Notes: a model not told the origin generated them from the letters alone. Numbered from the stretch's first letter, positions 38,110 through 46,683 are shown. The stretch: 64,000 nucleotides of DNA from Sphingomonas bisphenolicum (GCF_024349785.1 NZ_AP018817.1:2821501-2885500); one strand, 5' to 3'. Made by a program: numbers and translations.

Positions 38110-38546
38110 TGCCGAGATACCCGGTACGCGTCGCTATGTTCCAGCAGTCGAGATAAAATGGCGTAACCAGCAGTATTTCGATGACCGACCGGCTAGAGGG
38201 TTCCCGTTATTGAAGTCTATAGTCTGGAACCGACCCATGTCGGTCACTCGCGGGCCAATTCTCGCGACCCAAGTGCAGACGGTCCTCTGTGGATGGCTCC
38301 CGCGTTGCAAGCATAAAGTGATGATCTGACGTTCCGTCGGGTGCAGTCGTCTGTCCGGCCTGTTGATGCAGTCGGTGTAGACTGCTGGCCCTGATGGGGT
38401 TCGCGAACAAGGTCCGATCGGCTTTGCAGGCTATTACGCCTAGGACCGTCCTTGGGTTGTCCTTGTTCCCGGTCCGACCGGTTTTGCCATCACATCCTTC
38501 GCTCTCACAACCTCGTGAAGCTGATCTCCTCAGCTAAGCTTTTGAT
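38110..38546. other. Intergenic region between mgtC and the IS110 gene
   Basis: It contains no supported gene. At 38228-38280 it holds one copy of a diverged ~55-bp repeat whose other copy is at 41902-41956. Part of the right side probably belongs to the IS110 element, whose ends I cannot fix. Confidence 0.4.
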
Positions 38547-39587
38547 CTATGCTGCCGCCAGCATAGGCGCATGCCCGCGCTCGAAGACGCCGCCGCGCGC
38601 CATAACTGCCCATGCGATCCGCGCCATCTTGTTAGCGATGGCGACCGAGGCGACACGCGCGGGCTTTCTGGCAAGCAGAGCGACAAAGCGCGGATCGACC
38701 GTGCTGGGTTTCTGCTTGGCATATCGGACCAGCGCGGTGGCGCCGACGATCAGGAGCTGCCGCAGATATCTGTCGCCCATCTTGGTTATGCGCCCCAAGC
38801 GTTCCTTGCCGCCACTCGAGCTCTGCCGAGGGGTCAGCCCCAGCCAGGCGGCGAACTGGCGCCCTGACGAGAACTGGCTTGGATCGGTCACCGACGCGGC
38901 GAGCGCGGTCGCGCCGATCGGCCCGATACCAGGGATCGTCGCCAGGCGCCGGGCCCGGTCGTCGCTCCGCTGCAAAGCGGCGAGCCGCAGATCAAGCTTG
39001 CGTAACTGGGCGTGAAGCTGGAGCAGTTGCCCTGCCAGCACTGTGACGACGTTCGCCGCTTCGGTTGGCAGATCGAGCTCAGACTCTCCGTCGACGATCT
39101 GCCGCGCCATCTGGAGTGCCTTCACGATCCCGACCGGGATGGCGATGCCGAGTTCGGCGAGCACGCTGCGCATCATGTTGACCAGCTGCGTGCGCTGCTT
39201 GATCAACAGGCTACGCACGCGGTGCAGCGACAACGCCGCCTGCTGCTCGCGCGACTTGATGGGCACGAACCGCATCGTCTGACGTGTAACTGCCTCGCAG
39301 ATCGCCTCGGCATCGGCGGCGTCGTTTTTGCCCCGCTTTACGTAAGGCTTCACGTAAGCCGCCGGCATCAGCCGCACCTCATGACCCAGCTTGGTCAGTT
39401 CGCGTGCCCAGTGATGCGACGTGCCGCAGGCCTCGGCGCCTACCAAGCACGGCGGCAGCTTCTCGAAGAACGGTAGCATCTGCGATCGCCGCAGCGCCTT
39501 GCGAAGGACGACCTCACCGGTCGCGCTGATACCGTGAACCTGAAAAACGTTCTTGGCCAAATCGAGGCCGATCGTGCTAATCTCCAT
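38547..39587 (-). CDS. IS110-family transposase
   Basis: The 346-residue product, from the ATG at 39587 (MEISTIGLDLAKNVFQVHG), is a complete DEDD-type IS110 transposase. It has the N-terminal DEDD_Tnp domain with Asp in GLDLAKN, Glu in GAEACGTSHHW and NDAADAEAI, and the C-terminal Transposase_20 helix-hairpin-helix region (LATIPGIGPIGATALAAS, FAAWLGLTPRQSSSGGKER). It has no interruption. IS110 elements lack long inverted repeats, so the element ends are not defined here. Confidence 0.9.
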   Translation of the reverse strand: MEISTIGLDLAKNVFQVHGISATGEVVLRKALRRSQMLPFFEKLPPCLVGAEACGTSHHWARELTKLGHEVRLMPAAYVKPYVKRGKNDAADAEAICEAVTRQTMRFVPIKSREQQAALSLHRVRSLLIKQRTQLVNMMRSVLAELGIAIPVGIVKALQMARQIVDGESELDLPTEAANVVTVLAGQLLQLHAQLRKLDLRLAALQRSDDRARRLATIPGIGPIGATALAASVTDPSQFSSGRQFAAWLGLTPRQSSSGGKERLGRITKMGDRYLRQLLIVGATALVRYAKQKPSTVDPRFVALLARKPARVASVAIANKMARIAWAVMARGGVFERGHAPMLAAA

Positions 39588-39740
39588 GGCGGGTGGCTCC
39601 TTCTCGGGTTGCATGACAGCAACCCATCTTGGCACTTAGATGCCGTGAGCGGGAGCCATCCACCGCATCCGCTATGCCGTCGGCTCTGCTCGCGTAGGAC
39701 CTCAACGTCGATGAGCTTAACGACTAATAGTCTCCTAGTT

Positions 39741-41216
39741 CTAGCAGGCGGGACACCTCCACCCGAATGTCGGGGGAAGCACCAGGTCGTGCATAGCTGC
39801 CCGTAGCCCTAAAGCGTGGAGGTCGGCCAGGGACGGATGCGACGCACGGTAGCGGCCCGCCTTCGTGAGCGCATGCTCAAGGTCGCCGTGTGCCAACGCG
39901 CGGCACAGGTCACCCTTGAAAGCCAATGCTATCTGACGCGCGTATTCGCCGATTTCGGGCTGCCGGCAGAAGTGAGGCGAGGGCAGGATGCCGACCTCGT
40001 GGCGGTACTCGAGGGAATGGGTGATCCGCGTGTAGATGTCGCCGAAGCGCGCGCGGTCGAACGCATAGAGGTGACCAGGGCAGGTCACGAAGATCGGCTC
40101 GTCGCGAGCGATGTCGACCAGCCGGCGGGCGGTGGCAGCCAGATACTGCGGGCGGTCATTCTCGAAGCTCAGGACCGTGCCCTCCCCCGGCACGAACTTC
40201 AGGTAGGCCGGCTCGCCCACCGCCATACCCAGCAGTTGCAGGTTCACCTCGAAAAACTCGGGGCCGATGCAGCCAGCCATCAAGTCGAGGGCGAACCTGT
40301 GGAACGCGAACACGTCATCGCTCGGGCCACGCTCGATCCGCGACTGCAAAGGAGCCAGCCTGCGCGCCATGCCCATGAAGTTCGGCGTCCCGGAGAGGTC
40401 GGTGAGGCTCTTCTTCTCGTTCATGACCGGGAAGAAAGGGGCGACCGGCGTATTGAGCGCGAAATAAGCAGCGATCGAGCATACGACATCGCTACGCCAG
40501 TCATCGTCCGGAAGCCCTGCCTCGTCCAGAAAGCTGTCGCGCAGCTCGACGACGCGACGCGGGAGAATGGCGATCGGGTCGATCACAGCCCCGGGCAGAC
40601 GGCCCAGACCAGCCTGGAGGTAGGCCAGTTGCGCCAGACCAGCATGCAACTCGAAGAGGATGCTTGACCCCACTGCGTATGCGAAATCGTCCTCAATGAA
40701 TTCTGCCCTTCCAACGCTGACGCCGGCGAAGGACGCCTCGGCCGTGCCGTCGAAGCGGAAGCCGCCCTCCCGCAGTCGGTTGAACACGCGCGAGAAAAGT
40801 TGTGCCCCGTCGAGGAGCCGCGTTGGCCAAGCCGGGCCGTAGTCCGTCTCGAAGTGCGCCCTTTTGCGGTCACCGGCCATGGCCGCGCCGAACAGTTCCA
40901 GCGCCTCCCACACCAGCATCTCCGGCTCGCCGTCCCATGCCCGCCGCAGCGGCGGTATCGTCGGAAGCGCGGAATCTTCGAGCCTCGCCATTGCCTGCTC
41001 AAGGACGAGCTGCTGGATCTCAGCGTTGAAGATCTGGAGCAGGCCCGAGAAAGTCGAAAAGTGCTGTATCCAGTGGACACGCTCGTGAAGGTAGCGGCCG
41101 TTGAAGTCCGACACCTCCCGTGCCCCCTCCTCCGCGTCCATGGCGCGGAAGGCCTCAAGCGCGGGCTCGGGCATCTCGAGGACCAGCGACACCGGATCGA
41201 AGCTGAACCTAGCCAC
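39741..41216 (-). CDS. Unknown protein with HExxH motif, paired with an EACC1-like gene
   Basis: The 491-residue product matches no family I can name. Near residue 45 it carries YLHERVHWIQHFSTFSGLL, which contains HExxH (HERVH) as in zinc metallopeptidases, with further acidic helices downstream that could supply a third ligand. The rest is mostly alpha-helical, soluble, and without signal peptide. Its start lies 4 bases after the stop of the EACC1-like gene, so the two form an operon. An effector peptidase switched on by a partner is plausible, but this is inference. Confidence 0.6.
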   Translation of the reverse strand: MARFSFDPVSLVLEMPEPALEAFRAMDAEEGAREVSDFNGRYLHERVHWIQHFSTFSGLLQIFNAEIQQLVLEQAMARLEDSALPTIPPLRRAWDGEPEMLVWEALELFGAAMAGDRKRAHFETDYGPAWPTRLLDGAQLFSRVFNRLREGGFRFDGTAEASFAGVSVGRAEFIEDDFAYAVGSSILFELHAGLAQLAYLQAGLGRLPGAVIDPIAILPRRVVELRDSFLDEAGLPDDDWRSDVVCSIAAYFALNTPVAPFFPVMNEKKSLTDLSGTPNFMGMARRLAPLQSRIERGPSDDVFAFHRFALDLMAGCIGPEFFEVNLQLLGMAVGEPAYLKFVPGEGTVLSFENDRPQYLAATARRLVDIARDEPIFVTCPGHLYAFDRARFGDIYTRITHSLEYRHEVGILPSPHFCRQPEIGEYARQIALAFKGDLCRALAHGDLEHALTKAGRYRASHPSLADLHALGLRAAMHDLVLPPTFGWRCPAC

Positions 41217-41220
41217 GCTC

Positions 41221-41586
41221 CTACTTATCGAGCACAGGCTCCAGCAACTCGGTGATCTCGCGCGTGGTCAGTGGCCCCTTCAGCGAGATTTTCCGCTCAC
41301 CGACTGTGAGTTCGACAGACCTGTTCCGTTGCTTCAGATACTCGACGATGACATCCTTCAACGCGCGGACGGCCAAGGTGCCCGCACCGCTGCCGGCGAG
41401 CCAAGTCACCATATCCATTGCCGTCGTGGCCGAGTGCAGCGAACTGTCAAAACCGCTCGGTCGTTCGTCGTCCCGTTCGCCGGGGGTCACCTCGACCTCG
41501 ACCAGTTCCCGCAGCGGACCGAGATCCGGCGCATCGTAGTCACTCGGATACCGCAGGACGAACCGAACCTCGCCACCATCACCCAT
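41221..41586 (-). CDS. EACC1-like small protein (effector-associated constant component)
   Basis: The 121-residue product has an N-terminal beta-rich stretch (VRFVLRYPSDYDAPDLGPLR), a hydrophobic glycine segment (TWLAGSGAGTLAVRALKDVI), then a helix and two strands (VEYLKQRNRSVELTVGERKI) and a short C-terminal helix (REITELLEPVLDK). This order resembles EACC1 domains, which are co-encoded with effectors in bacterial conflict systems. Similarity is judged by eye only. It is the first gene of a two-gene operon. Confidence 0.5.
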   Translation of the reverse strand: MGDGGEVRFVLRYPSDYDAPDLGPLRELVEVEVTPGERDDERPSGFDSSLHSATTAMDMVTWLAGSGAGTLAVRALKDVIVEYLKQRNRSVELTVGERKISLKGPLTTREITELLEPVLDK

Positions 41587-41901
41587 GCTACTGCCACTCC
41601 TCCAGATTTCCGATTGAACATCGCATCTATCCCGCCCCGAGTCGATGCGTGCCGAGCACGATCGATATCAGAATTGCCGCATCCGCTGCCTTGAACGGCA
41701 AATCCGGCCAAGCAGCTTCACTTGAAATACCTCTATGGAACCGGGCAGGTTCACAGCCGACGGTCCGCTAGCGGCCCATCTCAATCCGCACATGAGATCA
41801 GTACGTGCGACTGCTGAACGTCGGTATTTGATAAGACCCGCTGTTCGCCACGCCGCCGATGAACGGCGGGAATGTCCCACGACGCGGCGTTCGCCCGGAT
41901 G

Positions 41902-41956
41902 AAACCGACCCTTGTCGGTCGCTCAGAGCCGGAATTTGGCTTCCCAGGTGCAGACC
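41902..41956. repeat. Diverged ~55-bp repeat, copy 2 (copy 1 at 38228-38280)
   Basis: Both copies share AACCGACCC(A/T)TGTCGGTC and later CCCA(A/G)GTGCAGAC, with several differences between. They flank the IS110 element and the HExxH operon. They resemble a dispersed non-coding repeat. Confidence 0.5.
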
Positions 41957-41981
41957 TTCGGCTTTTCCGGCAGCTCGCGGT

Positions 41982-42140
41982 CGATTGTGTTGAAAAACTC
42001 CTGGCACGAAATTTCCGTACGCGTCGCCGCCCGATTGGAATCGGAGCCAGCGAAAATTTGAACCGATGTATCGCGCCGTAAGTAATGATCGGAACGAAAT
42101 TACGCGACGTTCTGAGAGGCGGAGTTTTTCAACACTATCG
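41982..42140. mobile_element. MITE-like element bounded by 20-bp inverted repeats
   Basis: CGATTGTGTTGAAAAACTCC at 41982-42001 is the inverted complement of 42121-42140 with one mismatch. The 159-bp unit holds no gene and looks like a miniature inverted-repeat element or a remnant of an IS whose ends read GTGTTGAAAAACTC. Confidence 0.65.
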
Positions 42141-42479
42141 GCCAACATCCGCCGTTGCCATCAGCGAGCGGGAACGACCGCTCACGCCGGAAGCGGGCAC
42201 TGGCAGCACTGAATGCTCATCCGGCAGTTAGACCCCAACAGCTGCCATGACAGTGGGCAGATCCCAGGCCGTCCGCTATTTGAATCCAATCGATAACGTT
42301 TCGGTCGATCGTGACAACCGCACGTGACATATCGAATGGCAGGATATCAGGCGCCGAACTTGAACGTTCGCCCCCGCTGGCATCGTAAAAGGAGATAAGC
42401 TGTGCCGTGAACAACCGCCAACCTTCGGAATCGACAATCTGGCCCGGCTCATCGTATGCCCGTAGAAGGGGGAAAGCTA
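42141..42479. other. Upstream region of the TIR gene
   Basis: No gene is supported. It should hold the promoter of the TIR-membrane protein; I see no distinct consensus. Confidence 0.35.
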
Positions 42480-43424
42480 ATGGCCAGAATTTACGTGTCG
42501 TACAGCCGCAAAGACGGCGACTTTATGCGAGCGCTAGTCGATCGCCTTAAGCAGGACGGTCACGAGATCACGGTTGACGATGACGTGCTGACCGCCGGTC
42601 GCGATTGGCGCTCAACATTGGACGAGGGACTGAAAAGCGCCGACGTTTTTGTGACGTTACTGTCTCATAATACACCCAGTTCAGCCTACACGATGATGGA
42701 ACTGGGCGCCGCGCGAGCATTTGCTGGCGCTACCGGCAAACCACTGGTGATCCCAATCGCGATCGACCAAGTCGAAGTTCCGCTCGTACTCCAAGACATT
42801 CAGATCCTGTTTGCCCCCGATCGAGATGTCGATAATATTGCAGCTGAAATTTCGAAGAGCATATCGAGCCAGCATGGACTTTCGCTCGCGCGGGAGGTCA
42901 AAGCGGAAGTCGCGGCGACGCGTATCAAACAAAATGCCCCACAATATATTGATGAGGCCATCAAGGCGCAGGAAGCGATCAAAAACCGAAATGCGTGCGC
43001 GGCGCGCGGCTGGTACGCGGCCGGTTTCGTCGCCCTTTTATCAGGCATTGCCGTCGTATTGTGGACATTTGTCGCGCACGCATCGGTCACGGGTGACTGG
43101 CTCAGTTTGGCACGCGCTGTCGTCGTCAACGTCGTCGTAGTCGGCTTTCTCGGCGCCTGTTCACGATACGCGTTCTCCCTCGGAAAATCTTACACTACCG
43201 AAGCGCTGAAGGCATCCGACCGAATTCATGCCATCATGTTCGGTCGCTTCTATCTCAATGCTTTTCCAGATCGTGTGACTTGGACTGAACTAAAAGAGGT
43301 ATTTGCAAACTGGAATATTGATCGATCATCAGCTTTTTCTAATCTAGACGTTTCCCAAATTGATCCACAATTAATCAGCATGATCACTCAGGTTGTTACT
43401 ACTGCGGTTAAAAAGAAGGAGTAA
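42480..43424 (+). CDS. Membrane-anchored TIR-domain protein
   Basis: The 314-residue product starts at the ATG at 42480, just after GGGGGAAAGC. An N-terminal TIR domain (ARIYVSYSRKDGDFMRALVD, VTVDD-like strand, DVFVTLLSHNTPSSAYTMME with the likely catalytic Glu in the MMELGAAR helix) spans residues ~2-150. Two hydrophobic helices follow (residues ~180-205, WYAAGFVALLSGIAVVLWTF; ~215-240, VVVNVVVVGFLGACSRYAF), then an ~80-residue C-terminal region. TIR domains of this kind cleave NAD+ in antiphage and conflict systems; membrane anchoring suggests a membrane-linked effector. Its codon use is visibly more AT-rich near the end than in the flanking core genes. Confidence 0.8.
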   Translation: MARIYVSYSRKDGDFMRALVDRLKQDGHEITVDDDVLTAGRDWRSTLDEGLKSADVFVTLLSHNTPSSAYTMMELGAARAFAGATGKPLVIPIAIDQVEVPLVLQDIQILFAPDRDVDNIAAEISKSISSQHGLSLAREVKAEVAATRIKQNAPQYIDEAIKAQEAIKNRNACAARGWYAAGFVALLSGIAVVLWTFVAHASVTGDWLSLARAVVVNVVVVGFLGACSRYAFSLGKSYTTEALKASDRIHAIMFGRFYLNAFPDRVTWTELKEVFANWNIDRSSAFSNLDVSQIDPQLISMITQVVTTAVKKKE

Positions 43425-43719
43425 CTGAACAGCGCCGGATCTTCCGAAGGCGTCACTCCTGCTGCGACGGGCAGCTTACTGTGAGCGCCGGCTGCCGCTC
43501 CCTAAGTAAGCTAGACGAAATGTCATTCCAAAGTCCGGTTGGCCCGCCTTTCCATCTCAAAGAAGTAAAGCTGGCCAGTCGCGGTCGTTCGTTGATCTTG
43601 CGATCAGCCCGGCATAGTAGCGGTAATTGGTATTGCTTGAGGACACGATATAGAGTGAGGAAGCGAAATGGGCATTCATCACCGCGCTTGATGGCGAACT
43701 ACTGAAGGGCGGCACTACT

Positions 43720-44079
43720 TTGTCGGAATGGTGCGCCTTCATCGTTCGCCATTGCGACTATGCCTTTGTCGGCGGCGCTAACCTTGCAACCGTAATAACC
43801 GCTACCGCGGCAATCGAAACCTATCTTCGCGCCGAATATGCAGGCGGGAAGCGTATTCGCCTCGCGGATTTGATCGACAGCGCGCCTATCGAGCCGGGGC
43901 TTCGAGAAGACATTCACAAACTGCGAAAATATCGCAACACATGGGTTCACGTGACAACGCCAGAAGACGATATCGCAATTCTACAAGAGCCAGAATCCTT
44001 CGAAGATCAGCTAGAAGAATGGGCAAAAATGGCGCAACGCACCCTGCGTCGGACCATCTACGAAAACCAGTGGATATAA
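43720..44079 (+). CDS. HEPN-like protein (Rx4H motif)
   Basis: The 119-residue product, read from a TTG, is mostly alpha-helical. ITATAAIETYLRAEY matches the HEPN helix with conserved Glu, and DIHKLRKYRNTWVHVTTPE contains R-N-T-W-V-H, the Rx4H catalytic motif of HEPN RNases. The protein-like frame continues upstream as EEAKWAFITALDGELLKGG to a TAG at about 43660, with no ATG or GTG, so the gene may be 5'-truncated or carry a nonsense mutation. It stands 295 bases after the TIR gene on the same strand. Confidence 0.55.
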   Translation: MSEWCAFIVRHCDYAFVGGANLATVITATAAIETYLRAEYAGGKRIRLADLIDSAPIEPGLREDIHKLRKYRNTWVHVTTPEDDIAILQEPESFEDQLEEWAKMAQRTLRRTIYENQWI

Positions 44080-44177
44080 AAATGGCTGCCGGTGTGATCA
44101 ATAGCGCAAGCTTGCGGGTCAATCATCTCCCGCTTTTCAAATTTGGACTCCGAGATCACACCCAGGCTCAGAATGTA

Positions 44178-45068
44178 TCAGCTTTTAAAAAGCGCCATCG
44201 GACAAGCAAAGATCAGGATGTTGTACGTCGTATTCAAGGCTTCGCCGATGAATTCATGCCGCTCGCCATCGAGATCCGTCAGTTGGACAATCGTTGGCTT
44301 GGTGACCTTTCCAAACGGCACCAGAGGCCAGAATGCGTGCGTTTTCGTTATATTTGCAAGCTGAGGTCGTCCAAAACGTTGTTCGAAAGCGAACGACGTC
44401 TCGGCGCGGCGGATCTCGGCGCTCCAACCATTCTGGGGGCACAAAGATGGCTTCTCCACAGCCATTGCGATGCAACTATGCCGATGAGTACGCGCGTATT
44501 CACGCAGTCCGGCATACAAGGATACGTTGAAGCCTCGCTGCATCTTCTTGACGGAGGAGAAGGCCAGGGGGAGATCGGCTGCCCGATCAGCATAGGCGCT
44601 GCCGTTGAAGATTGCATATCGCGCGAAGTTGTTTGCTTCCCGTTCAAACTTGTCGGCAATTGAAGGATCTAGCTCCTCGTTGCTATCCTCGAAGAACCGG
44701 AAAATCTTGCGCTGGTGGGGTAATTCGAAATGGCCGGTTTCGTGTAACTTCAAAAAGCGTTGCCTGGTTTCCATGACGGTATCATCAATGTGGATGACCT
44801 CTTCATGAGCATCTAGAATGCCGAGGATTTTACCCAAGGCCCGCTTGACGACATCAGCGGCCTTTTTTCCTTGAGCTATGGCATAAGCTGCAATCGCGCG
44901 CGGATCGAAGAGACTGGTCGGTGCGACCTTTAGTCTGGCGGCGCTAAGCAAGTCATCGATAGGGACAGGCACAACGCCCCAAGCATCGGCCCGCTCTAGT
45001 AGCATTCTAGCTCTTTGTTCAACAAACGCCCGCTCATCGTGGCTTAGCGAATTGTCGTCCTTGCGCAC
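44178..45068 (-). CDS. ImmA/IrrE-family metallopeptidase
   Basis: The 296-residue product has an N-terminal region with PVPIDDLLSAARLKV and the zinc-binding HETGHFELP (HExxH, ~residue 109) typical of COG2856 peptidases that cleave XRE-type repressors. The C-terminal ~130 residues are a family-specific extension. It lies two bases after the stop of an XRE gene. Together they form a repressor/anti-repressor pair as in phages, ICEs and some toxin-antitoxin loci. Confidence 0.85.
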   Translation of the reverse strand: MRKDDNSLSHDERAFVEQRARMLLERADAWGVVPVPIDDLLSAARLKVAPTSLFDPRAIAAYAIAQGKKAADVVKRALGKILGILDAHEEVIHIDDTVMETRQRFLKLHETGHFELPHQRKIFRFFEDSNEELDPSIADKFEREANNFARYAIFNGSAYADRAADLPLAFSSVKKMQRGFNVSLYAGLREYARTHRHSCIAMAVEKPSLCPQNGWSAEIRRAETSFAFEQRFGRPQLANITKTHAFWPLVPFGKVTKPTIVQLTDLDGERHEFIGEALNTTYNILIFACPMALFKS

Positions 45069-45070
45069 GT

Positions 45071-45472
45071 CTACTTTTTCTCGCTTCGCATAAACTTGAG
45101 GAAGCGAAGAAGCTCAGCTTCCTCGTCAGAAGTCAAATCGATTTCGGCAAAGGTAGCGGCTCGGCCATGGCGTTTAGGTGCCGCAGCTGATTGCTGCGGC
45201 GTCAAATATCCTGCGCGCTCCATCAGGCCGATATAGTCGATGCTATAAGATTCAGACAGCGCGTGCAGCACGTTTGGCGAAGGTTGCTTCACCTTGTCGT
45301 TCTCAAGTTGGCTCAGATAGGCGTTGGAGACCTCCTTACCAGTCATTTCCTCAACTTGCCGCAACGAATAGCCGCGATCGGATCGGACCGCCGCGAGGTA
45401 ACCGCCGAGCGTCAACCCCTGATTTTTACTGTCGGGCACGGTTAATATGGAAGCTGTTCGAACATAACGCAT
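45071..45472 (-). CDS. XRE-family transcriptional regulator
   Basis: The 133-residue product carries an HTH_3 domain (GGYLAAVRSDRGYSLRQVEE, GKEVSNAYLSQLENDKVKQP, NVLHALSESYSIDYIGLMER), followed by a short Ala/Lys linker and an acidic helix ending LLRFLKFMRSEKK. It is the partner of the adjacent ImmA-like peptidase, and a long inverted repeat just upstream is its probable operator. Confidence 0.85.
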   Translation of the reverse strand: MRYVRTASILTVPDSKNQGLTLGGYLAAVRSDRGYSLRQVEEMTGKEVSNAYLSQLENDKVKQPSPNVLHALSESYSIDYIGLMERAGYLTPQQSAAAPKRHGRAATFAEIDLTSDEEAELLRFLKFMRSEKK

Positions 45473-45484
45473 TCTAGGCGATTA

Positions 45485-45531
45485 TGCTTGATATGACAAG
45501 CACGCTTGATTGTCGCTTGACATATCAAGCA
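45485..45531. promoter_or_regulatory. Inverted-repeat operator between XRE gene and small protein gene
   Basis: TGCTTGATATG (45485-45495) and its exact complement CATATCAAGCA (45521-45531) frame further GCTTGA half-sites (three GCTTGA in 47 bases plus reversed copies). The site lies 13 bases upstream of the XRE start and about 70 upstream of the divergent small gene. Confidence 0.65.
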
Positions 45532-45600
45532 CGCGTTGTCGATAATGCGACTACGACGTGCCGATCTACGGCGAGTCGATGAGCAAAAAGGCGAGACGAC

Positions 45601-45738
45601 ATGGCGGGAAATAAGGAAGTCACGAGCGCTAAGGCGGCATCTGCGGCGGCGAAGGTGCTCAGCAATCCGAAGTCGAGCGCTGCGGCGAAGACTGCAGCGG
45701 CGTCGGCGCTCACGCAGCGCCCCAATCGCAAGAAGTAA
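45601..45738 (+). CDS. Ala/Lys-rich micro-protein upstream of TIR gene (45 aa)
   Basis: A 45-codon frame starting MAGNKEVTSAKAASAAAKVL and ending LTQRPNRKK. It resembles short Ala/Ser/Lys-rich proteins (MAGNK-x-VSSKKAA type) encoded in many bacteria, often near effector genes. It is followed 37 bases later by the TIR gene on the same strand. No structure beyond a basic helix is visible; it might be a regulator or antitoxin, which is inference. Confidence 0.6.
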   Translation: MAGNKEVTSAKAASAAAKVLSNPKSSAAAKTAAASALTQRPNRKK

Positions 45739-45775
45739 CAACGCGGCAGCGCCGCGATCAAAAAAGAGGTTTTAT

Positions 45776-46501
45776 ATGGCTAGATGCACGGCACCGGTAA
45801 GGGGGCACATACGGGGCGGTGGAGCGGACTGTCCGGCATGTAGTGGTCGCTATGGCCGCTCGAGTGGCTACAGTAGCTATAGTGGTTACAACAGCTATGG
45901 GTCATATTCGTCCCCGACCCCATCATCGTCGCAATCATACCGCTCTTCGTCCTCCAGTGGTGGCGGCGGATCCCGTCGCACTGCAAAACCGCGTTGGTCG
46001 GGAGCTGGCTCGGCGGTGTTGTATACGCCCGAAGAAGTGCGGGTGCTCACGCCGGTCCGAGAAAATGTTGAAAAGTTAGCGGTTTCGCAGCCCGACCTGC
46101 GAGACGTGTTTCTCTGCCACGCGTGGGATGACCGGCAGGGGGCTGCGAAGGATTTGCACGATCTGCTCGAAGCGCGCGGTGTTCGTGTCTGGTTCAGCGA
46201 AAAGGACATTGGCTTGGGCGTCCCGCTTATGCGGGCCATCGATAAGGGCTTGGTGAATTCCCGTGTCGGTATCGTGTTGGTGACTCCTGCGATGTTGCGC
46301 CGTCTACCAGCGGAAGGTGTTGCAGATAAGGAGCTCTCAGCGCTCCTGCGGCGGGAGCGGCTCGTACCGGTTGTGCACGGAACAACATATGAAGAGCTTG
46401 AGCAGGTTAGTTTGCTGCTAGCGTCGCGAGCAGGGTTGAGCACTGCTGAAGAACCGATGGCGCAAGTCGCAGCGAAGATCGCGGAGTTAGTAGCGATCTA
46501 G
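45776..46501 (+). CDS. TIR-domain protein with Ser/Tyr/Gly-rich low-complexity N-terminus
   Basis: The 241-residue product starts at the ATG at 45776 with AAAGAGG upstream. Residues ~20-65 are a prion-like tract of Ser, Tyr and Gly (GYSSYSGYNSYGSYSSP). The C-terminal ~150 residues are a TIR/TIR-like domain: DLRDVFLCHAWDDRQGAAKD, GVRVWFSEKDIGLGVPLMRA, SRVGIVLVTPAMLRR and the Glu helix KELSALLRRE. Such domains hydrolyse NAD+ or make cyclic ADP-ribose signals. The low-complexity region may drive self-assembly. Together with the 45-residue protein it forms a candidate two-gene module. Confidence 0.75.
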   Translation: MARCTAPVRGHIRGGGADCPACSGRYGRSSGYSSYSGYNSYGSYSSPTPSSSQSYRSSSSSGGGGSRRTAKPRWSGAGSAVLYTPEEVRVLTPVRENVEKLAVSQPDLRDVFLCHAWDDRQGAAKDLHDLLEARGVRVWFSEKDIGLGVPLMRAIDKGLVNSRVGIVLVTPAMLRRLPAEGVADKELSALLRRERLVPVVHGTTYEELEQVSLLLASRAGLSTAEEPMAQVAAKIAELVAI

Positions 46502-46528
46502 GCGCCCGACGAGCGGTGTGGCGGCATT

Positions 46529-46683
46529 TTAGCCTCTATTAGCGCCAAGTCCCATGCAGCGGGGGGCTTCCAGATAGCCGCCAACAGCGGCCGCCTGCGC
46601 GTCACGATCGGCTGTGTAATAGAGTCGTTTGACTGCGTGGTGCGTCGATCCCAGTAGGCCAACCTATGCTATGATGCGGCCAG
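46529..46683 (-). pseudogene. Possible integrase C-terminal remnant
   Basis: The minus strand reads VGLLGSTHHAVKRLYYTADR, then DAQAAAVGGYLEAP, up to a stop at 46529. The LLGS-(x)n-RLYYT-DRDA pattern resembles the C-terminal LGH...YY box of tyrosine recombinases. An in-frame TAG precedes it. The match is by eye and short. Confidence 0.35.
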
